Assembly: GCF_905475465.1 (NCBI RefSeq)
Contig: NC_062236.1
Coordinates: forward strand, 9,434,001 to 9,498,000
DNA: 64,000 bases
Reading direction: 5' to 3'
From: Pieris napi
Lineage: Eukaryota; Arthropoda; Insecta; Lepidoptera; Pieridae
In this document: positions 24,401 through 36,320 of the stretch, piece after piece
How positions within the stretch are numbered: position 1 is the stretch's first letter
Layout of the letters: each line of letters starts with the position of its first letter
Translations under genes and position numbers: made by a program
Notes under the pieces: generated by a model
The model's database searches: none
What the model was told of the DNA's origin: nothing
The model's input: the letters and a program-made list of their open reading frames with translations, nothing else

Positions 24401-25840
24401 ACACAAAGAGAAATAAAACCCACGCAACAGTCACGCATTAACTGATAGAGTAATCCAAAATCATTTCATTCAAAGAAATTAATCACCGGACAATTCAGAA
24501 CGAAGAAACCATTAAACAATCCTCATTTCTCGAACGCTTCCAAATAGAGCCGCGAATGACATTTCAATTTATACTCTGTGGTAACCGCGCTACGGCGGAT
24601 TTGGCGCGCATTTTGACGTATGCGCCATATTTAATCACCTACAAAGCTTGCGTAGCTACATACGCATTCAGAACTAACAAAAGAAAAAAAGCAATCTCCT
24701 CAGATTGGCATTTGGGGGCCAGCGTACAAAAGAGACCTCTTTTTGGGGGAATATTGTTAGAAGATTGAAAAACGTTTTGTCGTCAACATGTTATTTGGTA
24801 ATTTAGTGTTGCCCGGTTGAAATAACGAGGGTTCTGATTGCAAAGGAGTTTAGCATGTGTCTGATTGATTGCTTTTTGAGTTGCGTTTGAATACGCTTTA
24901 AGATTAATTAATTGAGTGTTGCCATGTTAGCGTTGACATTCGTGAATAGGATTCTTCTTGGAACGCTAGTAGCAATATTTTTTATACGAGGTTAAAATAG
25001 ACCTGCTATATCATTTAGAAACCACTAGGTACTGATTATCTCTTCTCTCTCTATATATAAATAATTATGATTTGATGATGGTCGATAATGAGATGGTGAT
25101 TAGAATTATTTAATCATAATATTATAATTGACGTAAAACATTTAACTTTCAATATTATTTTGTCCACATAGAGTTACGATTAAATTATTTATTATATTTT
25201 ATTTCCAATGTCCGATATAAAATCCAATTTTATTACTTTACCGAGTATCAGATAGTCAGTGAAATTGAAGTGTATTTTCGCGGCAAAAGGCGATGACATT
25301 TACTTTTTTTTCTCGCTCGATGATTTTTCCGTTTCACCAGGCTTGCGAATGACTGCGTTCTCATTTAAGCAATGGCATTTGACGGCTCGGTCTTTGTCAT
25401 TCGAGTAAAAAAAAAATAGAACGCTCCATTTTGATTGAAGTCCGCGCTTTGGGGCGAAATCTTTTGGGTTCAGCAAGGTGAATAGATTTATGAATATCTT
25501 TAGATATGCCCTTTTTTATTATGATCATAAAAGAAAATCTGTATTTCTATCTATTTGTTTATTCCCAGTCTCTATATACAAAAACCAAATATAATAATAT
25601 AATGCGGATATTAAATTATACACTACTTAATTAAAACATTTTCGAAATATTTATATAATACATTAAATATTATTCTGCTTTTCTTTTAATGTAAAATACG
25701 ATTTAGTGCAACGTTTGTTGCAACTAAAACAAATAATATTTCCACAGAATGTCTCAATAATTGTTCTGTTAGAAATACTAAACAGAGAAGTATTTCCTTT
25801 CTAGCCTTCATATTTTCTAACAACAATGGCAGTCTAGTAT
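18481..25840. other. 7-kb gene desert
   Basis: No exon with credible splice signals or known domain was found on either strand. The DNA is AT-rich, broken by GC-richer islands at about 19620-19690, 20150-20240, 23870-24110 and 24545-24730. A palindromic ataatataatattgtatgttata tract lies near 18490-18560, and a small perfect palindrome (aattcgaaa / tttcgaatt) at 24025-24048. The islands could be cis-regulatory. Confidence 0.4.
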
Positions 25841-25910
25841 TAAAAAAAAAAAAAAAAAGGGTGCGTGTACTTATGTACGCGCGTAAGAAGTTATACTTCT
25901 TTGACATTAT
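25841..25910. repeat. poly-A run plus terminus of the gaagttatacttc element
   Basis: A run of about 17 A is followed by gtgcgtgtacttatgtacgc and gcgtaagaagttatacttct. This matches, reversed, the second terminus of the element at 50921-51275. Only this end is recognisable. Confidence 0.5.
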
Positions 25911-26300
25911 TAAAAATAGTTTTTGATTGCATGCAAATAATTAATTACAATTAAATAATCAAAGACTGGAAAAGGAGTCAATAAAGTCAATAAAGTTCAG
26001 TTTACATTTGAAAAATTAAATAAATAAATATTTATTATTATTCTCTTACATTAAACAAATAAAACCCTATTTATCTTTAAAACATTTTTATTTCATTATA
26101 CTATTTATTTTTAAGTGACTCTAATGTCTTCATCAGGATTTCGGTTTGTAATTTTAAATTAATCATTACTTGGTTGTGCATCTACGAGGCTTCTCCAAAA
26201 CTAAAACTACTACTTGCTTTCTGCAACAAATAAGAGAATATTAATTTAAGCTCTGTCCATGCAAAACTTAAAAAATTGTATAATTCATATTATAAAATTT

Positions 26301-26340
26301 TTAACACATTTATATTAATATAATTATATAAATGTGTTAA
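26301..26340. repeat. perfect AT-rich hairpin, 15-bp stem
   Basis: ttaacacatttatat (26301-26315) and atataaatgtgttaa (26326-26340) are exact reverse complements around a 10-nt loop. It lies about 170 bp past the predicted end of the Myb/SANT-like gene, on that gene's 3' side. Confidence 0.6.
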
Positions 26341-26507
26341 TAATATAATTTGTAGCACATGCTACAGACCTGGATAGCAACTTTCTTTTATTCTATTAAG
26401 AGATAGAGATAATTTAAATATAATACCGGTGTCTTCCTTGTAGGTTTCTTTTGAGTTGTTTGGGGATTCTTGTTGTTCAGTTCGACATGATTTTCTTTAA
26501 CCTTTCT

Positions 26508-27358
26508 TTAATCCTACAAAATAATGAAATTGTTAAGTTATGTTGTCACTGTTGTGCACACCTTTGTTTGGCATTTTTAGTATTCAAGTTATGTCAAAAC
26601 TGATTTATTACCTTGTCATTGTTGGCTTTATTTGCTTTTGGGATAGCAATTGTTTCCAAAATGATTTTATTTGTAATATCCTGAAATATATAAATAACAT
26701 CTATTAATTTAAGTATCATGGTGAGTGGTTCGCACTCAGGTATTAAGGTGTATTATACCCACTGTCCATTATAAGTGGGAATGGGCTCACATCTGGCTGG
26801 ACAGAGTTTCGGTACAACAAGAGCAACATGGATGTTTTGAGGTATTACAATATCTCTAACTACCCTGTAGGGGAATAAAGTATGTGCCTATGCTTGAGAG
26901 GTTGAACCTTGAACATCACCATCATATTTATAATTAACATTCCTACCTCGACACCATCACAATCAAATTCATTGAAATCTACTTCAAACCGTTGCGGTAT
27001 CATCTCTGCCATATCCATTGTGTCTGGAGAAGGTGATGGTGGCTTTATTCCACCTCTAGTTTTTGATGTTTCACGGCGATAAGATGACAACTCTTTTTTT
27101 GTATTCAATTTAGTGCACTTCCACTGATTCATCAATTGTTTTTTGTCTCTTGTCCTTATATTTGCTAGATTAAATCTGAAAAATTACATGTTTTGATTAA
27201 ATAATGTAATCATTTTTTTGAGATACAGGTACTTATTAAAATGTTTACTTCTCTGTAATATCGCTCCAAGCCTTCATTTTCTCCTTATTAGTATTCGTGC
27301 TTAAATCTTTGTTCTCAATTATTGATATATAGGGTCGTAGAATATTTCTAAAAAGTTG
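26508..27358 (-). CDS. Myb/SANT-like DNA-binding protein (N-terminal exon not found)
   Basis: Exons on the minus strand are 27358-27249, 27175-26947, 26680-26612 and probably a last six bases, 26513-26508 (Asp then TAA). Every junction except the last has clear GT/AG signals and the phases agree (0, 2, 0, 0). The 137 residues begin QLFRNILRPYISIIENKD, then KMKAWSDITEKFNLA, RDKKQLMNQWKCTKLNTKKE, SSYRRETSKTRGGIKPPSPS and an acidic VDFNEFDCDGVE. This is the pattern of insect Myb/SANT-like (Myb_DNA-bind_5-type) proteins: IIENK, a W, then QW..LK and a GG-P-rich linker. Such proteins bind DNA and often derive from transposon-associated families. The first helix-encoding exon and the start codon are missing. 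If the last intron is not spliced, the frame adds VINQF and stops. Confidence 0.6.
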
Positions 27359-27614
27359 CTGTAACAAACGCAATAAACAAAAGCAATGAATAATGGTTCA
27401 TGTTTCAGTTTTAATCAACAATAATACTCGATAATACATACGGATAGTTAACCTCAATTGTATTGAAGCACTCAGGAAGTTTAGCACAGTTTTTTCACAA
27501 ATATTTTATCATATTAATTAGTATTGATTTAGATATTCAATTTAAATCACTTCTAAAATTCGCACTTGTATAATGAAAATAACTAGATACATAGATAATC
27601 TTTTATTTTAAACA

Positions 27615-27876
27615 ATAATTCAAACTCCTATATTTGTTTAAAAGGTAAATGTCAATGTCAGATGTCAATTGTCATGGATATTCAAAATTCTTGTTAAGCT
27701 GCTAAGCTAAGAAATAGAATATGCGTGAAGTTAGCTTATATTCTATTTCTTTTGTAGATTGCGCACGCTATAATCACACTCCGAATTTTGTGTCATAGGT
27801 GCGCGCGCATCGTAAAATTTCACTCTCATCAAATTTTCATAACGCGCCTAAAGAAGTATAACTTCAAAAACACGAA
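27615..27876 (-). mobile_element. element ending in gaagtataacttc, with internal hairpin
   Basis: Blocks attcaaaattcttg, gtgcgcgcgcatcgtaaaat, ttcactctcatcaaattttc and aacgcgcctaaagaagtata run parallel to 16715-16996. It contains an extra inverted repeat, aagaaatagaatat (27709-27722) with atattctatttctt (27738-27751). It lies about 250 bp upstream of the first identified Myb/SANT exon. Confidence 0.6.
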
Positions 27877-28599
27877 ATTTTAAATAAATCGTCATATCAT
27901 GTTCGATTGAAATTCCTTTTTTAAAATCTTTTGTCACAATGATAGACAAAATTCAAAAGCGCATCCAGATTAAAACGCGAAAACTTTAATGGAACCCAAA
28001 CATAATAGACAATATTTACATAACTCACACAACTGGAAACGAAACTTTATTAATCAAAAAGCGCGGGAAAAGAAAATCCAATAGACTGAAACTCATTAAT
28101 ATTTATTGAAAAAATGGTTCGCATCGAATGTTAAACAATTTCTCAGTGGTATGTCAAGTTGGGTGAAAGATATTATTATTTTAATTTACTCTGAAACTTA
28201 CCAAAATTAAGCAAAACAAAACCTTATGTGAACGTATTAGGACTTTATTTATTTATCGTAACTGTTATTGGTTGTTCATTGGATGGTTTTGATACAAACT
28301 TCCACTGCTTTTGACAGAACTCCGTGTACTATTTTCAATCTTATGTTCTTAGAAATAGGTGTATTTATTAGTGAAGACGCAACGTAAATGTAAAAATAAC
28401 TTTGTTTGGTTATGATAATGGCATTTTTCATATTAAAAGTTATCCAAGAGATTTGTATTCCCTGTGGTATCGAACAGTGTGATTTGAAATCAGAATGGTT
28501 TGTAAATCTATCATTTGTGACAATTTCCTATGGATTACGGTAGGGCTTCTAATAGCATAAAAATATTTAAATTTAACTATAAAGATTTAATAAGATTAG
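27877..28599. other. intergenic DNA, no gene seen
   Basis: No exon-like frame; moderately AT-rich throughout. Confidence 0.4.
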
Positions 28600-28850
28600 T
28601 CTTGGTTGAGTGGGTTTGGCGTGCCCTCATCCCCGACGTCGAAGGTTCGAATCCGGCTGTGCACCAATGCTCGTACAGTAAAGTAAAACAACGTGTGAAA
28701 ACCGAAAAAAAAATACCTTAGAACCATAAAGTCGACGGTGTCGGGCACAAAAGACTAATCACCTACTTGAAATTAGAAAAAACAAATGATCACGAAGCAG
28801 ATTCAGAAATCTGAGGCCCAGACCTAAAAGGTTGTCGCACCACTGTTTGT
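28600..28850 (+). mobile_element. tRNA-derived SINE
   Basis: cttggttgagtgggtttggc resembles the A-box region, aaggttcgaatccggctgtg the B box, and ctgaggcccagacctaaaag the tail. The middle is partly deleted and rearranged. Confidence 0.7.
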
Positions 28851-29350
28851 TATATGACGATGTTGTTTTTAAACCTTAAGTAAAAGCAGCTCCTACGCAT
28901 TATAACTAATATTACTGAATATTAATTAAGCTCAAACGAAGTACCTGAATCAGTTATTCCATTTTGAATTCATATCACAGATATTTAAAAACAGATAAGC
29001 ATATTTGTATGTGTTTCACAAAAATATTCAAAGAAATATTTGTAATCAGATTGACGATAATCATCTCCAGGGAGCGTAACATGGGTTTAATGGTAATTAA
29101 TGGCTTGATTAGTCCTTATAATTACTTAAAATATACTTGTTAAGACTTTCTTGACGCGGGTTCAAGCGAGATTTGAGTCTAACGTTAGATTAAGTATGGA
29201 TACGCATTAGTTGTAGAAATAACTGCAAAATTTAATTATTATTTAATTTTTGTGGAGTTTTAACAAAACTATGACGGTTGTAAAGAAAATGAAATGTCAA
29301 GTTTGATATACCATAGTAACTCCGTTGGCTCTTAGAAAGTTAAGTCTATT

Positions 29351-29418
29351 GGTGGTTCGAACCTACGGTCTTAGGAATTAAGTCACACGCTCAAACCATT
29401 CGTCCAACACTGATCTTT
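29351..29418 (-). mobile_element. 5' head of a tRNA-derived SINE
   Basis: The minus strand reads gatcagtgttggacgaatgg, and gaccgtaggttcgaacca. Only the promoter head is present. It is closest to the 18294-18480 copy. Confidence 0.6.
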
Positions 29419-30249
29419 ACTTTATACTAGAGGCAACGTTTTCTAAGAACTGTAGTAAGCAACTTATCAAAGTCAATAAATATAGTTGTTTTTCTTTGAT
29501 TAAGTAAGTTCATGTCGTAGGTCCCTACTTAAAGACTAAGATGAAAAACACTTTTCCATTCGAAATATAACTAAATTTGAACTAGTTAATTAGTGTTAGT
29601 GCACGTCAGTACTAAATACACAGTGAGTGAAAGAAAAAAAAATAGAACACAAGAACAGAGTGTCTTCCCTTTAATAGAGACTGTAAGTAGTGTTATTGGA
29701 CACTTTCTTATGTAAAAATCCTTATTAGTAACTTAGGTTAGACTTAAATTACTTATTAGTCTTAAGTTAGGCTAGATTGTAATGTGCCATGATGTCTTAG
29801 TAAAGACACATGTATATAAATAAAAATAAATAAAAAAAAACGAAATATAGTCGTATCACGTAAAAATGCACTAAAATGCGAAACTATAAAAATACTCAAA
29901 TACTAGTTAAATTTCATAATTTGATGAAATCTACTTAAAAGCAACGCAGTATTAAAATAAGGTTCTTTATCCTCACTAATCCAAGAGGGGAGGAGGCATG
30001 ATACAAGATTTAAACGTTAAGAAGCGACGGACAAATTTGCGGGAGACAAGCATCTTAGCAAATATACTGTACGCTCGTGTACATAAGTTTATATTAATAT
30101 AAATTTTGTTTGTGTGACGTTAACTTATTATTGAAGAAGTCTATAGAAAGAGTAAATGTTTCGACAGACATCTGATCTTACTAAAAACATCAACTGAATT
30201 AGGTATCTTCCAAAATTCTTCTTCCAGTAGAATAATTTCTAAGTAGTCA
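29419..30249. other. intergenic DNA, no gene seen
   Basis: Nothing recognised beyond an A-rich tract at 29815-29840. Confidence 0.4.
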
Positions 30250-30605
30250 AGCTTTGTTAGTTATTTCGACTATGTATTTGCGTGTTACTCCCACAAGAAT
30301 GTGCGTGTGCGTGCTCCTATTTCACCAAGCCTCCTGCTGATAGAGGACAAAATTATTTAACTATTAACTACTTAAGATGTCATGTGGAACATGGTGTAAT
30401 GGTTGCAGCTCCTTACAAACATTGTGTAAAACAAAAACTTCGCGAGTGGCGGAAAGTTTATTGCCAGTTCTCTCTTCCGTTCTAAGCGTTTTATTTGAGA
30501 ACTGGCAGTAAATGTAAAATTAGAAGTATTTCATATAGATTTATTTTTTGACGTTTATAAGTGTAAACTTATTGTTACCTATATGAATAAATGATTTTAA
30601 ATTTT
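30250..30605 (+). repeat. LINE 3' tail repeat, long copy
   Basis: In sense orientation: agctttgttagttatttcga, ctcctgctgatagaggacaa, catggtgtaatggttgcagc, ttattgccagttctc and a final gaataaatgatttt. Every block recurs reversed at 58765-59135. An open frame inside (30282-30485) is incidental. The autonomous element this tail belongs to was not identified. Confidence 0.65.
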
Positions 30606-31025
30606 AAACTGATAAATAAAAAACAACATTTGATTAGATAATAAAAAAACTTATTTAATTCACATATATTTTGTGTACACGACTGTACACCCATATTGTA
30701 ACTTAGCTACACCTTTGAGATATTCTTCTTAAGAGCATGAATAAACTCTTATATTATAACGCGACTGGCAATATTGATATTTATTGTTTAAGAACCTACA
30801 TATGTGGTACGTTCGATTAAACTAAAGATCCCATTGACCAATGGCAACACTCTAAAATACCGCTGCCGTTCAGTTGAATAGTAGCTAACCTAGCACTTAA
30901 AAACATCGTTCAATGTGTATAGAACGCGATAAACATTTCCCATGATACAATTTTACATAAATTTTGGTATAGTAAAAGCCAGTCCGTAGGATACCAAAAT
31001 AATTTTTGATTTCAACTCAGTATAT

Positions 31026-31290
31026 ATTGAAGACCGGCCTGAGCGACGTAGTAAGGGCACATAGCGCGCATGGACAGAAACCTATGGACCCGCAGGCTTC
31101 TTAAATGGAGACCTCGGCAGAAGTCAAGACCGCAACCAACTAGGTGGACTGACGACATCGTCAAGGAGGTATGCTCCCAGTGGTTACAGAGAGGCAAGTG
31201 CGGCATATTGGAGAAAAGGAGGAGGCCTATGTCTAGAAATGGACCAGATAATGCTGATGATGCTGAGATATGTATTAAAAAATAAACAAA
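31026..31290 (+). mobile_element. LINE ORF2 C-terminus fragment (RTE-like)
   Basis: The plus strand encodes MDRNLWTRRLLKWRPRQKSR, then PQPTRWTDDIVKEVCSQWLQ. This is the well-known WRPR...GRP..RWTDD(I/L)VK LINE C-terminal signature. A frameshift follows; the EEAYV-type end appears in a second frame. Confidence 0.75.
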
Positions 31291-31785
31291 AGAATTTGAC
31301 CAAATGAACAAACTGTATAATATAGAATATGTGTATACCAAGTATCAAAACGTTCCAATCCACGTATAGCTCTTAAATGAAAGCTTTGGAATAAAGTTGC
31401 GTCACGAGCCGTCCTCTAATTAACTGCGAGAGGTTTGCGCCATCTCTGAGTTATTGCTAAACTTTCTTATCGAAATGTTTTACCTGGGACTGTACATACT
31501 TTGAAGTTGTACATTGAATGGGAACACGTAAGAGGAATATTCAGCGTTGTCGTATTACAACATTAGAATTAAGATAGTTTTAGGGGATTGAACCCAATTT
31601 TTATTATTATATTTATGTATTAGACAATAGAAAAGACGATGTTGAAGAATTAGATAAATGCTTAATATAAGGAAAAGAGAAAGGGAAGGCAGTTTTAGCA
31701 CGGTGACTTGGCCAAGTAAATACTAGAAACTGTTAGTTTATGATTTTAAAAAGAAAATACACGAATACAAAACATATTTAATTTA

Positions 31786-32400
31786 CTTCTTCTTTCTCTT
31801 CGAAAACTTCATTAGCGAAGGTCGTGCTGGTCGTGACCTAACATTGACTTGCTGCCACCACACCACTCTATCTTCAGCTTGACTCAGTCTATTAGGGATG
31901 TTGAGACCCATAACTGTCATTACCTGGTCAGACCAACGGGTAGGCGATTGACCCCGACTTTTCCTGCCATCACTCCTCCCTACCATTACCAACTTGTCAA
32001 GGCTCTTTGGTTCTCTCCTGGCTATAAGGCCAAAGTACCTAACCACCCGTTTGTAAATGATAGTCGACAGTCTTATAGTGATAGTTAGTTGGATGATAAT
32101 GGACTAATTGGTTCTTTTTGCAGTCCATGGTATTTGCAACATTCTCTTACAACACCACATCTCGAATGCCTCTATCTTTTTTCGGTCCGCTGCACGAATT
32201 GACCATGACTCTGATCCGTAAAAAAGTATGGAAAATACCAAAGTTCTGACGAGTCGGCTCTTGGTAGCATTCTGTGACCGGCATCCCTATCAGCTACCAG
32301 CCTTGCGTGGTCGGTAATTGAAGTGAGAACAAATAAGTTTGAAAATTCAGATTTACTGAGAGGATTGACGTTAGAAGGTAAACTCAAGCCTGTGCGGGAT
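31786..32400 (-). mobile_element. decayed LINE ORF2 C-terminal region
   Basis: The minus strand shows, in two frames, FSILFYGSESWSIRAADRKK, IEAFEMWCCKRMLQIPWTAK, then FGLIARREPKSLDKLVMVGR and RGQSPTRWSDQVMTVMG. The blocks are in the normal order for an RTE-like LINE (YGSE.W, W(C/R)RRML.I.W, GH..RR....E.L...G...G.R.RGR...RW.DQ). Several frameshifts and stops make it a pseudogene. Confidence 0.75.
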
Positions 32401-32885
32401 GCTATCCACGCATTTCTCGCATATGTTAAATCCGCAATTCCGTAATTTCTAGAATAAGGTCTTGACCTACCAACCTAAGGGTTTGTTTACCACACTGCTA
32501 GATTTGACAGCTCAGAGCCCAGAGCTCATTTGTTCACAATTATTCATTACTTTGCACGTATTCGTGATAAATACGTTTAATAATAGACAATATCATTGTT
32601 AAAAGTTAAAAACATGTTATGTAACTTTAACTGAAGTTTAGACCTGGTCATGAGAGATTTCCCCTTTTTAAGAACTTGCATTTAAACTCGTTCTTTCCGT
32701 GTAATATTAATGTTTTAGATAATTCAATAATAGAAAGACAAAAAAAGAAATGAAAGACATTTCAAAAAATGTAAGCACTTTGTACGATACAATCTTTTAT
32801 AAACTTATGATGTTAAAAGTGTACTTATCAACATTTTATTTCATAAATATTGTAAAGATTACCCGTACCATAAATCCAATGTGAA

Positions 32886-33125
32886 CGAAAAAAGCGGGAA
32901 ATAATTAGCCGCGACAGTTGACAGTTCTCGCTTTGACAGCTCCAGGCAAAGGAAACTTGCCATACAGTCAGTGCATTCTATTATCATTGAATTTAAGTTA
33001 CAATTTTTAAAATTGGAATAACTCGTTCATTCGGAAACGCTTATGCGCGGGAAACGGAAAGGCGGGAAGTAATTAGCCGCGTCCCGCGCTTTTCAGCCCC
33101 AGGCGAAGAAGACTTGCCACAGAGT
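32886..33125. promoter_or_regulatory. duplicated GC-rich segment with TAATTA core, possible enhancer
   Basis: Two blocks (32886-32967 and 33053-33124) share gcgggaa(a/g)taattagcc followed by gcg at 32894-32913 and 33062-33081. They also share ccaggc(a/g)aag and acttgcca, all in the same order about 168 bp apart. TAATTA is the core bound by many homeodomain proteins. No gene is near, so a regulatory role is only a guess; an old tandem duplication is certain from the sequence. Confidence 0.35.
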
Positions 33126-36100
33126 ATAAAAATGTGGGCAAAATAAAATATTGGCGATATTGCCAATAATAGTTTTGCAACAGTTTTATTGAAGTTTTTC
33201 ACACTTTGTGTGATCCGTATACTACATCTCATCTCATCATCGACACGTGGGTGAGATCGCTATATGTATACCTATTCCAAAAAATATTCCCCTGAATAAA
33301 AAAAAATAAGGGTTCTGACAGAGACTGTTTGGAAAAAAACCGGCGTGTCTGCTAGGCATGGTCTATATTTTTTTTGCTACGGACTATTTCATTTATTCAC
33401 AATAATTATATACCTTAAATTATGAAAAAAATTGGTATGAGATATGTTTTGTCGAACTGTAATGACATCACAGTTAAGTCAATATGTAATTTATTGATAA
33501 ATATATACAGAAAATGTAATTTAGCATAGCGACCTTAAGAGTTAGAATTCTCTGTATTTTGCAGTAAGTAATAATTTCTTTAAATAAATTACGATTAATA
33601 TGTTTTATATTAATTATCAAAGAAAAAGATAAACATGTCAATAATTACCATTGCCTTAATAACTTGTTCTACTAATACACTATAGCTAGTCATAAAGGGA
33701 TACAGACAAAAAAGAATCACCGGTCGTAAAAAACGCGTTTAACAACCGTGTTGCCAGTTTCTGCGCACAAATTACCCCAACGCAATTTCGCCCTAAGCCC
33801 TGAGTCGAAATTACGACGCGGGTTCCAATTTGGCTGGTAATGTGAAAGGCTTTGAGGGAAATCAGGTGTTATTTTATAGAACAATGGTTGTACACATACA
33901 GGACCAACAGAACAATTGTATTTATAGGAAAGAATATTAATTTTATTACCTAATAACTAAAGTTTTGTAATGCCGTCAAAATAATCTCAAATTATTTCTA
34001 AGTGTTGATAGCCTACGGTACGTACTCCTACAAGAAATAATGATCATGGGCAATAACTTCAGAGCATTCTTAGCATGGGATTATTTGATTAAGGCACAAA
34101 TTATTTTTAACAACGTATATGCACTATTTTATTAGCGAAGTCCCGTATTTTTTTTAGGTTTGTTTTGGTTTTTATTGTATTAATTGGAAAAAGGAGAATA
34201 AGTGTTACGTAACCCTTCTGTTTTACGGAGACGGTTAATTTATAATAAGTGAGTTTATAAAACTATGTTCAAAGTCATACTACACATTTAAATCAAACTT
34301 TTGATGGAAAGGATTTTATTGCGTATTTATTACATGATTGGCTTGACGTTCTCAATATGTCGTTGTCTCCAGCTGAAATCCGATACAGAAGACCTTTAAC
34401 AGACCATTTACTTGGAGAATCGCATCTTTCAGTATATATGATTTTTCTAATAAAAACTTATTAATAAAAGGTCAAAAAAGGGAAAGTTAAATAGGTATCA
34501 CATTATGTACACGGTTCAAATAGACTCGAAGCGTTGTAATAAACTAGTTTCATTATCACGATATTTTCTTTGCGAAACGCAAAATCCTCGACTTAGTTTC
34601 ATTTATTCACAATAATTTGCCGGTGGCTCTTTTTATATTTGCGTGATACTGTAGCAAACATACATTAATGATTAAAGACTTATATTGTCTTTAAAATGAG
34701 GATGGGTCCTATTACAAATAGATTAGGTACCTTAAACTAAAAAAAATACTTGGTAAGTTTGGTTGTAGTCTGAATGTTAATAAATAATGCAACTAAGCTT
34801 TAGATAAGATCGTATACTACGCTTGAGAAGAAAACCTAAACCTACAAACCCAATCAAATATAAAGGATCCTCTACTTCATTACAATATTATATTCAATTT
34901 AATAAGATTAATATTTCTATACAAATACAGAAACCAATATCATTTCTACACTTTGTGAGCATCAAATAAAATGAGAATCGAATAAATTTCAAGCCAACCG
35001 AGCGGCGACGGTGAAAGTTAATTTGAAAATGGAATAAACAGACGCCGACCAATGGCATACGTTCTCTTGGGACGGTCAACCAATCGTGTTCGAGGGATTT
35101 TCGCGCGCTGAATTTTTATTAGCACAGATAATAACACCACAGCTCCCTTTTTCGTGCTACGCATTCGGTGTTGCTATACGTGAAATGGAAAATAAATGGG
35201 CAAACGTGTCTGGCTTTGTTGATATCTTCGACTATTTGGTAATATTGTTTCAGTGTATTTGAGGGTCGGTAATGATACAGCTTTGCGGTTCTAGCGTGAT
35301 TTCGTTTCTTATTTCTTGGGGTACATAAATGCTTTCTTTTTGTATTAGATCACACATCCTATTGCTACGGATGGATACTAAAAATGAGGCTGGTAGCACT
35401 ATTCGTATCTACGTTATATATCAACATATATTAAATAAAATTATTATTTTGAGAATGTATGAAACGAGAGAGGATTGTTATTACTGTTTTGCCTGTATTA
35501 TATACAAAATATGTCTTTTATTTTATGTTACCTGGAAGTTGGGTCGTCTGGAAGAGATTGCTTGTTAACCAGTAAGGCCGTTTGTTTCTTTCCTAATAAT
35601 TTATGCTACCTGTTGTATACGTACTATTAATTTAACATAGTGGTAAATAAATAAAATAAATAATAGCGACGCGTTAGACGTGCTCAAAATACAGATTATT
35701 ATTAAGATAGAAAATACTATTGTTAAATATTATTTATTAAAAAAAACAAAGAAGCGTATTTAATATTCTAGTAAATACTTAATTCATTTCTCTGCAAAAA
35801 ATAAAAATATTGGTTTACACACAAAGTAGATTTTCCTATACACTTATAGTACTGAGAGGTAATGTTACAAGGACCCTTGTCTAAACATGGTTGTGGCACG
35901 CGGCGCCTCTCGATAATTTGTTAAGCTTAATTATGGGGTTATTTTGAAAATGGAACGCATATTGTGACTACATTGTTAGGATTTCATAAGCGTAGGTTAA
36001 AAAATATATACAAGGGAATAGTTTTGATGAGAATTGCCATTCGATAAAAAGTGATTTTTACACTTTATATTTTTGCTTATTATAATCTGTTTTCCGCCAT

Positions 36101-36234
36101 TCATTTTGGACTTTTTTGAGAAAAGGGTGAAAAGAAATAAGCTTAGATGATAATTACGAAAAAATCATATCTTCTATTTATAACATAAACATGACATAAA
36201 ATTCATTTCTAAACCAATTCGACTTCAGGTCTCA
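33126..36234. other. intergenic DNA, no gene supported
   Basis: GC-richer patches at 33740-33850 and 34960-35115 interrupt AT-rich sequence. Open frames up to 79 codons have no domain. No shared repeat was recognised. Confidence 0.4.
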
Positions 36235-36320
36235 AGAAAAGAGCGTACCAATTCTTAAAAGGCCGACAACGCATTCGCGCGCCCTCTGCATTTGACAGTG
36301 TCCATATGCGGTTTGCCCCG
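36235..36320 (+). mobile_element. small LINE ORF2 C-terminus remnant
   Basis: agagcgtaccaattcttaaa, ggccgacaacgcattc and agtgtccatatgcgg correspond to the KRVYQFLKGRQR.CEPS..VSVHGRR-coding part of the family seen at 16517 and 44627. Confidence 0.5.

Noticed and set aside
26700..26830. Possible extra exon between Myb/SANT exons B and C
   Set aside because: Exons B and C already join in phase; this stretch has no consistent open frame and resembles repeat-derived sequence.
30282..30485. 67-codon cysteine-containing plus-strand frame
   Set aside because: It lies entirely inside a repeat that recurs reversed at 58765-59135.
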